From contig NZ_JAUEQY010000016.1 in NCBI RefSeq assembly GCF_030406325.1, positions 174,282-238,281 on the forward strand: 64,000 bases of DNA. The letters run 5' to 3'. This DNA is from Actinomadura sp. DC4 (GTDB lineage: Bacteria; Actinomycetota; Actinomycetes; Streptosporangiales; Streptosporangiaceae). The notes under the pieces are model-generated. The model was not told where the DNA came from, did not search any database, and saw only the letters and a program-made list of their open reading frames with translations. The position numbers were made by a program, and so were the translations under genes. Positions 33,985 through 40,300 of the stretch are shown here, piece by piece (the stretch's first letter is position 1; every line of letters begins with the position of its first letter).

Positions 33985-34203
33985 ATGGCGCCCGAAGACA
34001 TCGCGAACCGCTTCACGTTCCACCCCGCGACCACGCCCGAGCGGCAGGCCGCGCACGAGTCCGTACGGACGCACTGCGGCGAGCTGGCGGCCGCACTGAA
34101 CGAGTTGCTGCCCGATGGCCGCGAGAAGTCGCTGGCCATCACGAACCTGGAACAGGTCATGTTCTGGGCGAACGCCGCCGTCGCGCGGCAGGAAGAAGAC
34201 TGA
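33985..34203 (+). CDS. acb2: Acb2-like anti-CBASS cyclic-nucleotide sponge (Acb2/Tad1 hairpin family)
   Basis: 72 residues, ATG 33985 behind GAGGAG. NRFTFHPATTPERQAAHESV followed by the conserved GREKSLAITNLEQVMFWANA and AVARQ end match the signature I know for Acb2/DUF7681 (REKSLAxTxLEExxxWANAxIAR). Acb2 proteins are small helical hairpins that assemble into hexamers and bind cyclic di- and trinucleotides, blocking CBASS and some Thoeris defences. Placed beside the lysis genes, it would be expressed late unless it has its own promoter. Confidence is high for the family, moderate for activity here. Confidence 0.85.
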   Translation: MAPEDIANRFTFHPATTPERQAAHESVRTHCGELAAALNELLPDGREKSLAITNLEQVMFWANAAVARQEED

Positions 34204-34206
34204 TCG

Positions 34207-34500
34207 ATGACCGTCCGAGCGAAGTTCTACTGCAGCACCGTCGAGCAGGCATCCGACAAGCCGGTCGAGACGTCGCACTACGTCGACGGCAAGCTCCAGC
34301 CATCCGGGGAGTTCACCTGGCCGCGCACCTACCGGTTCAACGCCCAGTACGACATGAGCGTGCCGGAGGACCAGCGGTACGCGAAGGCGTCCCCGTCCGG
34401 CGAGCTGCGGATCCAGGTCGACAACCCGGCCGTGAGCTTCGAGCCCGGCAAGGCCTACTACCTCGACTTCACGCCGGTCGAGGACACCCCCAAGGAGTGA
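34207..34500 (+). CDS. Conserved hypothetical actinophage protein, 97 aa
   Basis: ATG 34207, 3 bp after the Acb2 stop. Strand-rich sequence TVRAKFYCSTVEQASDKPVE, SGEFTWPRTYRFNAQYDM, SGELRIQVDNPAVSFEPGKA, YYLDFTPVEDT. Proteins of this shape accompany late genes of many actinophages; they look like small beta-sandwich proteins. Function unknown. It sits between Acb2 and the membrane protein, so it may belong with the same accessory or lysis unit. Confidence 0.6.
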   Translation: MTVRAKFYCSTVEQASDKPVETSHYVDGKLQPSGEFTWPRTYRFNAQYDMSVPEDQRYAKASPSGELRIQVDNPAVSFEPGKAYYLDFTPVEDTPKE

Positions 34501-34502
34501 CC

Positions 34503-34883
34503 ATGAAGCTCTTCGGCCGAGACCCGGTCGTCATCGCCGCGCTGCTGTCCGCGGCGCTCCAGGCGATCAACATGTTCTGGCTGCACCTCACCTCCGACCA
34601 GACCGCCGCGGTCAACGCCGCGATCGGCATCCTGCTCGCCGCCCTGGCCGCCGCGTTCGTGAGCGTCGACGCGCTCCTGCCGCTGCTGTCCGGCGTCGCC
34701 CAGGCGATCGTCAACGTGGTCCTGGTCTTCGGCGTGCACTGGTCGGCGGACCAGGTCGGCTCGATCACGGCCCTCGTCGCGGCGTTCGTGGCGATCGTGG
34801 GCGTACGGCCGCAGGTGACCGCGCGGGTGGCGCCTGACGGTTCGCTGGTGCCGCGGCAGTCGCTGTTCCGCCTCGCAGCCTGA
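34503..34883 (+). CDS. Holin-like membrane protein, 126 aa
   Basis: ATG 34503. Four hydrophobic segments (VIAALLSAALQAINMFWLHL, VNAAIGILLAALAAAFVSV, VAQAIVNVVLVFGVHWS, SITALVAAFVAIVGVRPQVT) with short loops and a basic C-terminus suit a holin. It is the last gene before the strong terminator, as expected for a lysis cassette. The 31664 product is the alternative holin candidate. Confidence 0.7.
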   Translation: MKLFGRDPVVIAALLSAALQAINMFWLHLTSDQTAAVNAAIGILLAALAAAFVSVDALLPLLSGVAQAIVNVVLVFGVHWSADQVGSITALVAAFVAIVGVRPQVTARVAPDGSLVPRQSLFRLAA

Positions 34884-34907
34884 CCCTGCCCCCCCGGCGA
34901 TACAGCG

Positions 34908-34937
34908 CCGCCCCGTCCTCTTCGGAGGGCGGGGCGG
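34908..34937 (+). terminator. Intrinsic terminator ending the phage late operon
   Basis: A 13-bp stem (34908-34920 with 34925-34937, one G-T pair) closes a TTCG tetraloop, 24 bases after the holin stop. It is followed by ATTTCGCTATTGT. Stem GC content is very high and the UUCG loop is extra stable. Confidence 0.8.
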
Positions 34938-34958
34938 ATTTCGCTATTGTGTTCGAAC

Positions 34959-35201
34959 GTGGTGCGGTATCCCGAGTTCATCGCGCCCGCCGTACGGATC
35001 CGGCGGACCGGCCAGATCGTCCTGCTCCTCGAATGGGAGCGGAACGATCGTGGCCTCTGGCGCGGACACGTCGCCTGGCTTAGCCGTCCCCAGGTCGCGT
35101 GGCGGGGCGTCGACGTGTGGATGCCGGCTGAGGATCTGGAGCGGATCGAGGGCCAGGACTACCGGCGCGTGCCGAAACGGATCGAGGAACCGCCGTTTTG
35201 A
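34959..35201 (+). CDS. Conserved hypothetical actinomycete protein, 80 aa
   Basis: GTG at 34959 or 34962 (a TTG at 34947 is also in frame). There is no ribosome site but a TATTGT element stands about 9 bases upstream, consistent with a leaderless transcript. The product (VRYPEFIAPAVRIRRTGQIV, LLEWERNDRGLWRGHVAWL) looks like a small beta-barrel. The 3' third overlaps the end of the oppositely oriented 35080-35436 gene by 122 bp. Confidence 0.55.
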   Translation: MVRYPEFIAPAVRIRRTGQIVLLLEWERNDRGLWRGHVAWLSRPQVAWRGVDVWMPAEDLERIEGQDYRRVPKRIEEPPF

Positions 35202-35436
35202 CGCGTGCCGCGGTCTCGATCTCCCGCAGCTGCTCGGCGATGTACCGCCGCAGCCACGGCAGCGAAGGCGCGCCTCCATGGGCCACGCCGAGGCCGGTGA
35301 GGACGGTCCTGGCAGGTAGGCCCGTGATCGCGGCCGCTTCGTCGGGCCTGATCCAGTGACAACGGTCATCGTGGATCTTGTGGATCAGCGCGATCCAGCC
35401 TCGGCTAATGGCGGGGGCTTTCGTGTCGCCGCTCAC
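35080..35436 (-). CDS. Hypothetical helix-turn-helix-like protein, 118 aa
   Basis: ATG at 35436 forms an ATGA overlap with the gene before, supporting this frame even though the 3' end is antisense to 34959-35201. The N-terminal half (GWIALIHKIHDDRCHWIRPD, EAAAITGLPARTVLTGLGV) reads like a small winged-helix DNA-binding domain; the C-terminal 40 residues are low-complexity Arg/Pro/Ala. Probably a regulator of a mobile element; function not established. Confidence 0.5.
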   Translation of the reverse strand: MSGDTKAPAISRGWIALIHKIHDDRCHWIRPDEAAAITGLPARTVLTGLGVAHGGAPSLPWLRRYIAEQLREIETAARVKTAVPRSVSARAGSPGPRSAPDPQPASTRRRPATRPGDG

Positions 35437-35699
35437 GTGGTCGAGGGGGCGTCGCCATCGGGCGGCGCGATGGTGCGGCAGCGGCTGGCGTGGTCATAGG
35501 CGCGCCCTCGGCCGAGGCGGGCGTTGCTCGCCGCCCCGCGCGGGCCGCTGTGGTAGCGGATCACGTCCGTGTGACGGCAGCCGAGGCATTTGACCGTGGC
35601 GTAGTCGCCGGGCCCTGCGGTGAGGTCGACCATGGCGCCGGCGAGGGTGAGGTAGCGGTCGAGCTGCCCGTCGGGCCAGCGTGGGGTGAGGGGGTCCAT
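35433..35699 (-). CDS. Small Cys-containing hypothetical protein, 88 aa
   Basis: ATG at 35699. Contains KCLGCRHTDVIRYH and a late SRCR, a possible zinc site, after a helical N-terminus (LDRYLTLAGAMVDLT). It is the first gene of a two-gene minus-strand unit with 35080-35436, with a 4-bp overlap. Function unknown. Confidence 0.55.
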   Translation of the reverse strand: MDPLTPRWPDGQLDRYLTLAGAMVDLTAGPGDYATVKCLGCRHTDVIRYHSGPRGAASNARLGRGRAYDHASRCRTIAPPDGDAPSTT

Positions 35700-35722
35700 C
35701 TTGGTCTCCTATCTATGGGTCG

Positions 35723-35750
35723 GCCCCGGGGCCGCGTACGGTCCCGGGGC
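35723..35750 (-). terminator. Hairpin after the secreted-protein gene
   Basis: GCCCCGGG (35723-35730) pairs perfectly with 35743-35750 around a 12-nt loop. On the minus strand it follows the stop at 35764 by 13 bases, so it may terminate that transcript and separate it from the 35699 gene. Confidence 0.45.
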
Positions 35751-35763
35751 GTGGCCATGCTCG

Positions 35764-36447
35764 TCAGCCGGTGAAGGCCGGCTGCCGCTTCACGGGCGTG
35801 GCCGGCGGAGCCTCACCGCCGGTGCTCGGCGCGTTCCTGGTCGGGGTCGGCGTCGGGGTGGTGGGCGCCGGTCGCGGCGTGTGCCGCGGCCGGCAGGTCT
35901 TGCCGGTGATGTTCCCGGCGACGGCCGGGTCCTGGCCGTCGTTGTCCAGGGAGCTGTCCAGCCACTCCTCGCCGCACACCGTCCGATACGCCCAGCTGTA
36001 CGTCGCGCCCTTGACGACCGACGAGGGATCGAAAAGCGCCGTGACGTACGCCGTCGCGGACAGCGAGGTGTCACGGCGACTGGGGACGGCGAGGGCGCCG
36101 GTCACGGTCAGCCAGTACGCGCCGTGCATCTCGCCGCGTACGGCGTTGGTGATCTGGCCGCCGCCGCCGTTCGGGCGGCCGGCGCCGACCAGGGTGCGGA
36201 ACGAGCCGCGGTCCATGATTTTGACGGCGTAGTGGCCGGGGCTGGTGCAGCGGATCGTGGTGGTGCGCGCGAACTTCAGGTCGGCCCACTCCGGGGGGTT
36301 GCCGTGCCCGGAGTCGGTCTTGGCGAAGTGGTCGTGCACGACCGCGCCGCACGCCACCTTGTGGCCGGTGGTGGCGTACGCTCCAGCCGGCGCCGGACCG
36401 AGGACGCTGCCGGCGGTCAGCGCCGCCGCGATGATGGTCGTTTTCAT
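35764..36447 (-). CDS. Secreted protein with signal peptide and Pro/Thr-rich C-terminus
   Basis: 227 residues from the ATG at 36447; the longer upstream frame has no coding character. A typical signal peptide (KTTIIAAALTAGSVLGPAPA then GAYA) is followed by a domain of about 150 residues with four or more Cys (VACGAVV, IRCTSPG, TVCGEEW, KTCRP) likely paired as disulfides, and a TPTPTPTR-type tail. This fits an exported extracellular protein; family not recognised. It is not a phage structural gene and may be chromosomal or lysogenic-conversion cargo. Confidence 0.7.
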   Translation of the reverse strand: MKTTIIAAALTAGSVLGPAPAGAYATTGHKVACGAVVHDHFAKTDSGHGNPPEWADLKFARTTTIRCTSPGHYAVKIMDRGSFRTLVGAGRPNGGGGQITNAVRGEMHGAYWLTVTGALAVPSRRDTSLSATAYVTALFDPSSVVKGATYSWAYRTVCGEEWLDSSLDNDGQDPAVAGNITGKTCRPRHTPRPAPTTPTPTPTRNAPSTGGEAPPATPVKRQPAFTG

Positions 36448-36505
36448 GAATGATGTGCTGCCGTTCTGCGGGGGATGTGCACCCAGGCCGGGTGGCGCGG
36501 GTGGG

Positions 36506-36844
36506 TCATGAGCGGTGCGGCGGATGTCCGCCGCGTCGCCGCACGGTCGTGTTCTTGTGGAGGAGCCGGCGCATGGCGCCGTAGCTGGTCCCGAACAGTC
36601 GCGCGACCTGCTGGATGGTCCAGCCTTGGTCGTAGACTCGCGCGGCGAGAAGGCCACGCGGGTCGGGTTCCGCTTCCGGCTCGGTGGGGGCCTTGAGGAC
36701 GTCCGCACGGCGATAGCGGCGGTGGCCGCCCAGGGTGAACACGGGAGTCAGCTGGCCCTCGCGAGCCCGCCGATAGATCGTTATCGGGCTTACGCCTAGC
36801 ATCTCGGCGACCTCGCGCGGCGTGAGCAGGTCGTCTTCGGACAC
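36506..36844 (-). CDS. BldC-like MerR-type regulator with extra C-terminal HTH, 112 aa
   Basis: ATG at 36844. The N-terminal 55 residues (LLTPREVAEMLGVSPITIYR, then GQLTPVFTLGGHRRYRRADV) are a BldC/MerR winged helix. The C-terminal part (ARVYDQGWTIQQVARLFGTS, YGAMRRLLHKNTTVRRRGG) is a second HTH, as in resolvase-like YGAMRRLL modules. A clear paralogue lies at 54778-55155. Both are on the minus strand downstream of an RsbW-like ATPase gene. Probably a small activator or repressor; the target is not known. Confidence 0.75.
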   Translation of the reverse strand: MSEDDLLTPREVAEMLGVSPITIYRRAREGQLTPVFTLGGHRRYRRADVLKAPTEPEAEPDPRGLLAARVYDQGWTIQQVARLFGTSYGAMRRLLHKNTTVRRRGGHPPHRS

Positions 36845-36876
36845 TTCGGTTCCTCACAACGGGGCTGCGGCTGAGA

Positions 36877-37046
36877 CCGCGGCCCCGGGACTGATTCCAG
36901 ACCCCGGGGCCGCGGAGCGTGGTGCTCGGCGGGCGGAGGCTGACGGAGGCTGCTGGACACCTCCGCCCGCCGAGCGGTTCGGCCGCCAGGTGCTGCGTGT
37001 GGTCGTCCCGCGGTGTCGCGTCCGCGGGACCGCTCACCTGGCGGCC
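36877..37046. repeat. Three consecutive perfect GC-rich inverted repeats
   Basis: Stem 1: 36877-36889 with 36903-36915 (13 bp, 13-nt loop). Stem 2: 36924-36939 with 36960-36975 (16 bp, 20-nt loop). Stem 3: 36981-36992 with 37035-37046 (12 bp), with an inner 9-bp stem 37005-37013 with 37022-37030. All arms are perfectly complementary. They fill the gap between the ATPase gene and the BldC-like gene; stem 3 includes the ATPase stop. Confidence 0.75.
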
Positions 37047-37591
37047 TGGCTCCAGCCCGGTGGACGGGCCGCTGGAGCCTCCTGGGGTGCCTGCGTGCCG
37101 GCGAACCGGACGAGGTCGCCCTGGAGGAGTACTTCGCCGGGGCGGAGCAGCACGACGTGGATCGCCTTGTCGTCGGGACGCAGGTGCACCCACCACGCGT
37201 CGGCATACGCCTCGACGATCTCTCGAAGGCCGCGGCCGGACTCGGCGTCCTCCGTAGCCGTACGCGGCCGGGGGAGCACGGGATAGGGGTCACGGACGCA
37301 CACGCGCACGTAGCGGGCGCTGCACTCCACGCCGAGGCCGACGCCGGGCCGGACCCCTGCGGCTGGCGGGCCGGCCGACGCCGCGTACTGCACCGCGTTT
37401 GTGACGAGCTCCGACACGAGGAGCACGACCTCGTCGACGAGGTCCTCGTTGTCGAGGCAGCCGGCGATCAGGTCCCGGGTGAAGTGGCGCGCGATCGCGA
37501 CCAGTTCAGGCTTGCACGCGATCTCCAGGTGTCCAGATCGCGACCAGGGGAGCGTCTCCAGCGAGGGAGGCGAGCAGGTGTCCACGGTCAT
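37034..37591 (-). CDS. RsbW/SpoIIAB-like ATP-binding protein (HATPase_c_2)
   Basis: 185 residues from ATG 37591. The core has an N box ELVTNAVQYA, a Bergerat-type D-x-G-like patch around ESGRGLREIVEAYADAWWVH, and preceding helices (RHFTRDLIAGCLDNEDLVDE). These are features of GHKL serine-kinase anti-sigma factors. Actinomycetes have many such single-domain proteins, often coded next to small HTH regulators or DUF397 genes. A stretch VECSARYVRVCVRDPYPVLP separates the boxes. Kinase activity on an anti-anti-sigma partner is only inferred. Confidence 0.75.
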   Translation of the reverse strand: MTVDTCSPPSLETLPWSRSGHLEIACKPELVAIARHFTRDLIAGCLDNEDLVDEVVLLVSELVTNAVQYAASAGPPAAGVRPGVGLGVECSARYVRVCVRDPYPVLPRPRTATEDAESGRGLREIVEAYADAWWVHLRPDDKAIHVVLLRPGEVLLQGDLVRFAGTQAPQEAPAARPPGWSQAAR

Positions 37592-37737
37592 GGCCACCTC
37601 CGGGAGGGGAGCGCGGCCTTGCCCGAGCGCCGCACCCCCCCGCCCCGGGGCGGACGGCGACACGTTTTCCCGGGGAGGGATCGGTATCCGACCTCCGCGT
37701 CGCCGTCGTCCTTGAGCGCATAAAAGCGCAGATGGGA

Positions 37738-37797
37738 ATAGGAGCTCTTAGGAGCTCCTAGGAGCTCTGCAAAGCTCTCTGGAGATCTTGAGAGCTC
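37738..37797. promoter_or_regulatory. 10-bp periodic operator array upstream of the GntR gene
   Basis: Six 10-bp units in exact register: ATAGGAGCTC, TTAGGAGCTC, CTAGGAGCTC, TGCAAAGCTC, TCTGGAGATC, TTGAGAGCTC. Each contains GAGCTC-like or AGCTC cores spaced one helical turn apart. It ends 12 bp before the GTG of the GntR-type regulator at 37810, so autoregulation by binding along one DNA face is likely. Confidence 0.6.
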
Positions 37798-37809
37798 TAC
37801 GGTGACCCT

Positions 37810-38094
37810 GTGCTGCCGGAGAATGACGATGACGATGTCGGGCCGCACCCCGACATCAGGCCTGGAGCGCCGACGCCTCTGTATGAACAGGTCGCCGATC
37901 TCATCGAGGCGCGCGTTCGGGCGGGCGAGCTGAAGGTCGAGAGCCGGCTGCCGGCAGAGCGCGACCTTCGTGATTACTACGGCGTCGCTTATGTGACCAT
38001 TCGGCGCGCGATGGAGATTCTGCGCGAGCGCGGCACGGTACAGACCGTTCATGGTCGGGGGACGTTCGTCGTACGGATGCCGAGGTCGAAGTAG
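37810..38094 (+). CDS. GntR-family transcriptional regulator (KorSA-like), 94 aa
   Basis: GTG 37810. APTPLYEQVADLIEARVRAG, then ELKVESRLPAERDLRDYYGV and AYVTIRRAMEILRERGTVQT with VHGRGTFV is a complete GntR winged helix. It lacks the effector domain of full GntR proteins. Short GntR proteins of this kind act as Kor repressors in actinomycete plasmids and AICEs. Its gene is preceded by the periodic operator array. A related protein at 52037 sits in the AICE. Confidence 0.82.
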   Translation: MLPENDDDDVGPHPDIRPGAPTPLYEQVADLIEARVRAGELKVESRLPAERDLRDYYGVAYVTIRRAMEILRERGTVQTVHGRGTFVVRMPRSK

Positions 38095-38105
38095 CTGCAC
38101 GGCGG

Positions 38106-38330
38106 TCATGTTTTAACCGGCCTGATCGATGCGTTTTCTTCGGCGACCCGTAAGCCGTCGTAGGTGCTGGAGCTGACGATCATCGCTTCAAGCCGGGGAT
38201 CCGCCGGCACGGTGGTTCGGGCAGCCCACCAGCGTTCGGTATCGGCGTTGAACCACCGGTACCAGCCAGAACAGGCGCGACCGGATTCGGCCTCCGCAAC
38301 ATCGTCGATCACGTTCAGTGCCATACTCAT
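38106..38330 (-). CDS. Small hypothetical protein, 74 aa
   Basis: ATG at 38330 has GGGAG upstream on its strand; a second ATG follows at 38324. Sequence ALNVIDDVAEAESGRACSGW, then YRWFNADTERWWAARTTVPA and LEAMIVSSSTYDGLRVAEEN. It ends 12 bp past the convergent GntR gene and is divergent from the XRE gene at 38484. Helical, Trp-rich, no family known; perhaps a toxin-like or regulatory peptide. Confidence 0.5.
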   Translation of the reverse strand: MSMALNVIDDVAEAESGRACSGWYRWFNADTERWWAARTTVPADPRLEAMIVSSSTYDGLRVAEENASIRPVKT

Positions 38331-38372
38331 CACTCCCGGAAAGGGGCCGAGACCAACCATGCCCCTTCGGTT

Positions 38373-38461
38373 CCCGAATTTCAATACCCCAAATTCGGGA
38401 TGAGTAAAAGATCCAGCAATGTCCGAGTCGCTGGATACGGGGGTGCTCTACGATCACCCCC
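38373..38461. promoter_or_regulatory. Two inverted repeats in the divergent promoter region
   Basis: CCCGAATTT (38373-38381) pairs with 38391-38399, and GGGGGTG (38439-38445) with CACCCCC (38455-38461); both have 9-nt spacers. The region separates the minus gene 38106-38330 from the XRE gene 38484. These palindromes are likely operators, possibly for the XRE regulator itself. Confidence 0.45.
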
Positions 38462-38483
38462 ACCACGGTGAGGAGGAGATCCA

Positions 38484-39341
38484 GTGCCTGAGCGCGCCCC
38501 AAGCCCCACACTCAGACGCCGGCGCCTGAGCAGCATTCTGCGTGAACTGCGTGACGCGAGCGGCATGTCCGCCGAGGAGGTCGCAGGGCGCCTCGAATGG
38601 GGAAAGGGCAAACCGCTCTACCTGGAGTCCGGCCAGGGCGTACGCCCGAGCCCGCACGATATGAGCCGCCTCGCCGACCTGTACGGGGTGACCGAGGCGC
38701 AGCGCGAAGAGCTGATGGAGCTCGCCCGGGCCGCGCGCTTGAAGGGCTGGTGGAGCCCGTTCAGCAAGCAGCTCTCGCTCGTGTACACCACCTACATCGG
38801 GCTCGAGGCGGAAGCGGCCGCGCTCCGCGCGTTCCAGCTCGCGATGATCCCCGGCCTCGTCCAGACCGAGGAGTACGCCCGCGCGCTCATCAGCGGGTCA
38901 ACCGAGCTAAGTGCCGACGAGGTGGAGCAGCGCGTCGAGGTCCGCGCCAAGCGGCAGATGATCCTCACCGCCGACGATCCTGTGAAGCTTTGGCTGGTCC
39001 TGGATGAGGCGGCGATCCGCCGTATCGTCGGTGGCCCTGACGTAATGCGCGCACAGCTCCAGCATCTGATGGAGCTGGCCCGCACGCTCCCGCATCTCCG
39101 GCTCCAGGTCGTACCGTTCGGCGGAGGCGCCCATCCCGGTGTCGTCGGCGCCTTCACCGTCTTGCGCTTCCCTCACGCGTCCGACGCGCCGGCGGTATAT
39201 ATCGAGTCGGTTGGTGGCCAGCTGTTCGTCGAAGGTGGCGACGTTGAAGAATATGACGACGCATTCGACAGGCTGGCAGCCGCCGCTCTTCCACCGGCGG
39301 ATACGATCACACTGATTACCGCAGCGGCCTCGGATCTGTAG
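38484..39341 (+). CDS. XRE-family regulator with DUF5753 (Scr1-like)
   Basis: 285 residues, GTG 38484 after GAGGAGG. The N-terminal HTH (LSSILRELRDASGMSAEEVA and the RLADLYGV segment) is XRE type. The rest matches DUF5753: LKGWWSPFSKQLSLVYTTYI, GLEAEAAALRAFQLAMIPGL, VQTEEYARALI, LWLVLDEAAIRRIVG and HLRLQVVPFGGGAHPGVVGA. Such regulators are paired with a DUF397 protein (Scr1/Scr2, WhiJ-like systems) in streptomycetes and relatives, and that partner follows at 39374 in truncated form. Confidence 0.88.
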   Translation: MPERAPSPTLRRRRLSSILRELRDASGMSAEEVAGRLEWGKGKPLYLESGQGVRPSPHDMSRLADLYGVTEAQREELMELARAARLKGWWSPFSKQLSLVYTTYIGLEAEAAALRAFQLAMIPGLVQTEEYARALISGSTELSADEVEQRVEVRAKRQMILTADDPVKLWLVLDEAAIRRIVGGPDVMRAQLQHLMELARTLPHLRLQVVPFGGGAHPGVVGAFTVLRFPHASDAPAVYIESVGGQLFVEGGDVEEYDDAFDRLAAAALPPADTITLITAAASDL

Positions 39342-39373
39342 GCCTGGAACTGACCGTAAGGAATCTGTTTCCC

Positions 39374-39469
39374 ATGTCTCATCCCGCACAACCTGACTGG
39401 CGGACGAGCAGCTGGAGCGGTGGCCAAGGCGAGTGCGTCTCGGTCGCCGTGACCGAAAGCAACGGCTGA
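39374..39469 (+). CDS. Truncated DUF397 partner, 31 aa
   Basis: ATG 39374 behind a TAAGGA site, stop TGA at 39467-39469. The peptide PDWRTSSWSGGQGECVSVAV is the conserved start of DUF397 (W-R-x-S-S-x-S), but the usual second half (VRDSK-x-P-x-G-P-x-L, about 30 more residues) is missing. It is directly behind the XRE/DUF5753 gene and ahead of a terminator, so this is the expected partner, probably cut short. It may be non-functional. Confidence 0.6.
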   Translation: MSHPAQPDWRTSSWSGGQGECVSVAVTESNG

Positions 39470-39486
39470 TCCCTCCGGGAAAAGGC

Positions 39487-39518
39487 GAGGCCCACGAGCA
39501 GCACCGCTCGTGGGCCTC
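39487..39518 (+). terminator. Perfect 13-bp hairpin after the XRE/DUF397 genes
   Basis: GAGGCCCACGAGC (39487-39499) pairs perfectly with 39506-39518 around the 6-nt loop AGCACC, 17 bases after the DUF397 stop. A short ATCCGTTTCCC follows. It is a convincing terminator for the regulator pair. Confidence 0.75.
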
Positions 39519-39663
39519 ATCCGTTTCCCGAACCAAACACTAGGCCCGATTAACACCAAACCGGCCCTTCCTGACCGTTTTTAGCCAACTGTCGCGGGAG
39601 GTGCCTCTGACCGCATGCGGCCCGCCTGGCATCCGCTGCGCAAGCGTCCGCGTCTCACCTCCC

Positions 39664-40017
39664 ATGAGACCTGCCCCCATCGTGCTCTGCGCCGCCATGG
39701 CGGCCGCATTCGCCGCCGGCTGCTCCTCCCACGAAGCGGCCGGTGTCCGGCCCACAGCGTCCGCCTCAGCGCCTCCGTCGCCGACGGCGCTGGCCGGGCC
39801 GGACAAGTCGTCGGCTCAGCTCGCGTGCTTCTCGTGGACGACGTACTACAAGGCGATAAAGATCAATAACGCGAATGCGCCGAAGTACGCGGTCACCGCC
39901 CAGCAGCCCACCGCGCGTATGAGCGACCCACGGTGGTCCCGGGTCGCGAGCCTGCCGCCGGCCGAGGCGATGACCGTGCTGGGCGGCTTGTGCAAGGAAA
40001 TCCACTACCACGAGTAA
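39664..40017 (+). CDS. Small lipoprotein, 117 aa
   Basis: ATG 39664. RPAPIVLCAAMAAAFAAGCS has the basic start, hydrophobic core and lipobox (AAGC) of a lipoprotein, so Cys 19-20 should be lipid-modified and the protein tethered outside the membrane. The mature part is Ala/Ser/Pro-rich then ordered with two Cys (LACFSWTTYY, LGGLCKEIHY). Function not known; a surface-exclusion role in conjugation would fit next to traB but is speculative. Confidence 0.65.
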   Translation: MRPAPIVLCAAMAAAFAAGCSSHEAAGVRPTASASAPPSPTALAGPDKSSAQLACFSWTTYYKAIKINNANAPKYAVTAQQPTARMSDPRWSRVASLPPAEAMTVLGGLCKEIHYHE

Positions 40018-40295
40018 AGCGGGGGGCGGGCCAGGGACGTCACGTCTACGTGTGGGCGCGCAGCCGTGCGTCCGGGCCCCGGTCGCGCGCGGGCGCGTAC
40101 GCACGGCTGCGCGTGTAGAACACGCCCGCGCACCTAAAATGATCATGAAACGCGTACCCGTGCGGGCGCCCGTACGCGCGGGCGTCACACCCGCGTCACG
40201 TGACGCGTCACGGCATGCGTCACGCCCGTGACACCCACGTTGACCTGTAACTCTCCCCCAACCCCCTCCCCGGGCCGTCACGGCGGTCACGGGCG
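40018..40295. other. Gene-free region behind traB rich in inverted repeats and GTCAC motifs
   Basis: No gene is visible. A perfect 15-bp inverted repeat pairs 40057-40071 with 40099-40113, and a 10-bp one pairs 40122-40131 with 40176-40185. From 40182 onward GCGTCACG octamers occur (see separate entry). The repeat density and the place just past the traB stop suggest a transfer locus rather than a plain spacer. Confidence 0.55.
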
Positions 40296-40300
40296 TCACG
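40182..40300 (+). repeat. GCGTCACG octamer repeats, candidate clt/TraB recognition sequences
   Basis: Perfect GCGTCACG at 40193-40200, 40205-40212, 40217-40224 and 40293-40300; one-base variants at 40182 and 40275; inverted GTGAC at 40200 and 40228. The first perfect copies are 12 bp apart. The last overlaps the traB stop. In streptomycete plasmids the TraB translocase binds 8-bp repeats in the clt locus next to traB (established), so this is the expected place for such sites. Confidence 0.6.

Noticed and set aside
36447..36708. Longer secreted-protein start upstream of 36447
   Set aside because: The added segment lacks coding bias and overlaps the BldC-like gene; a signal peptide begins right at the ATG at 36447.
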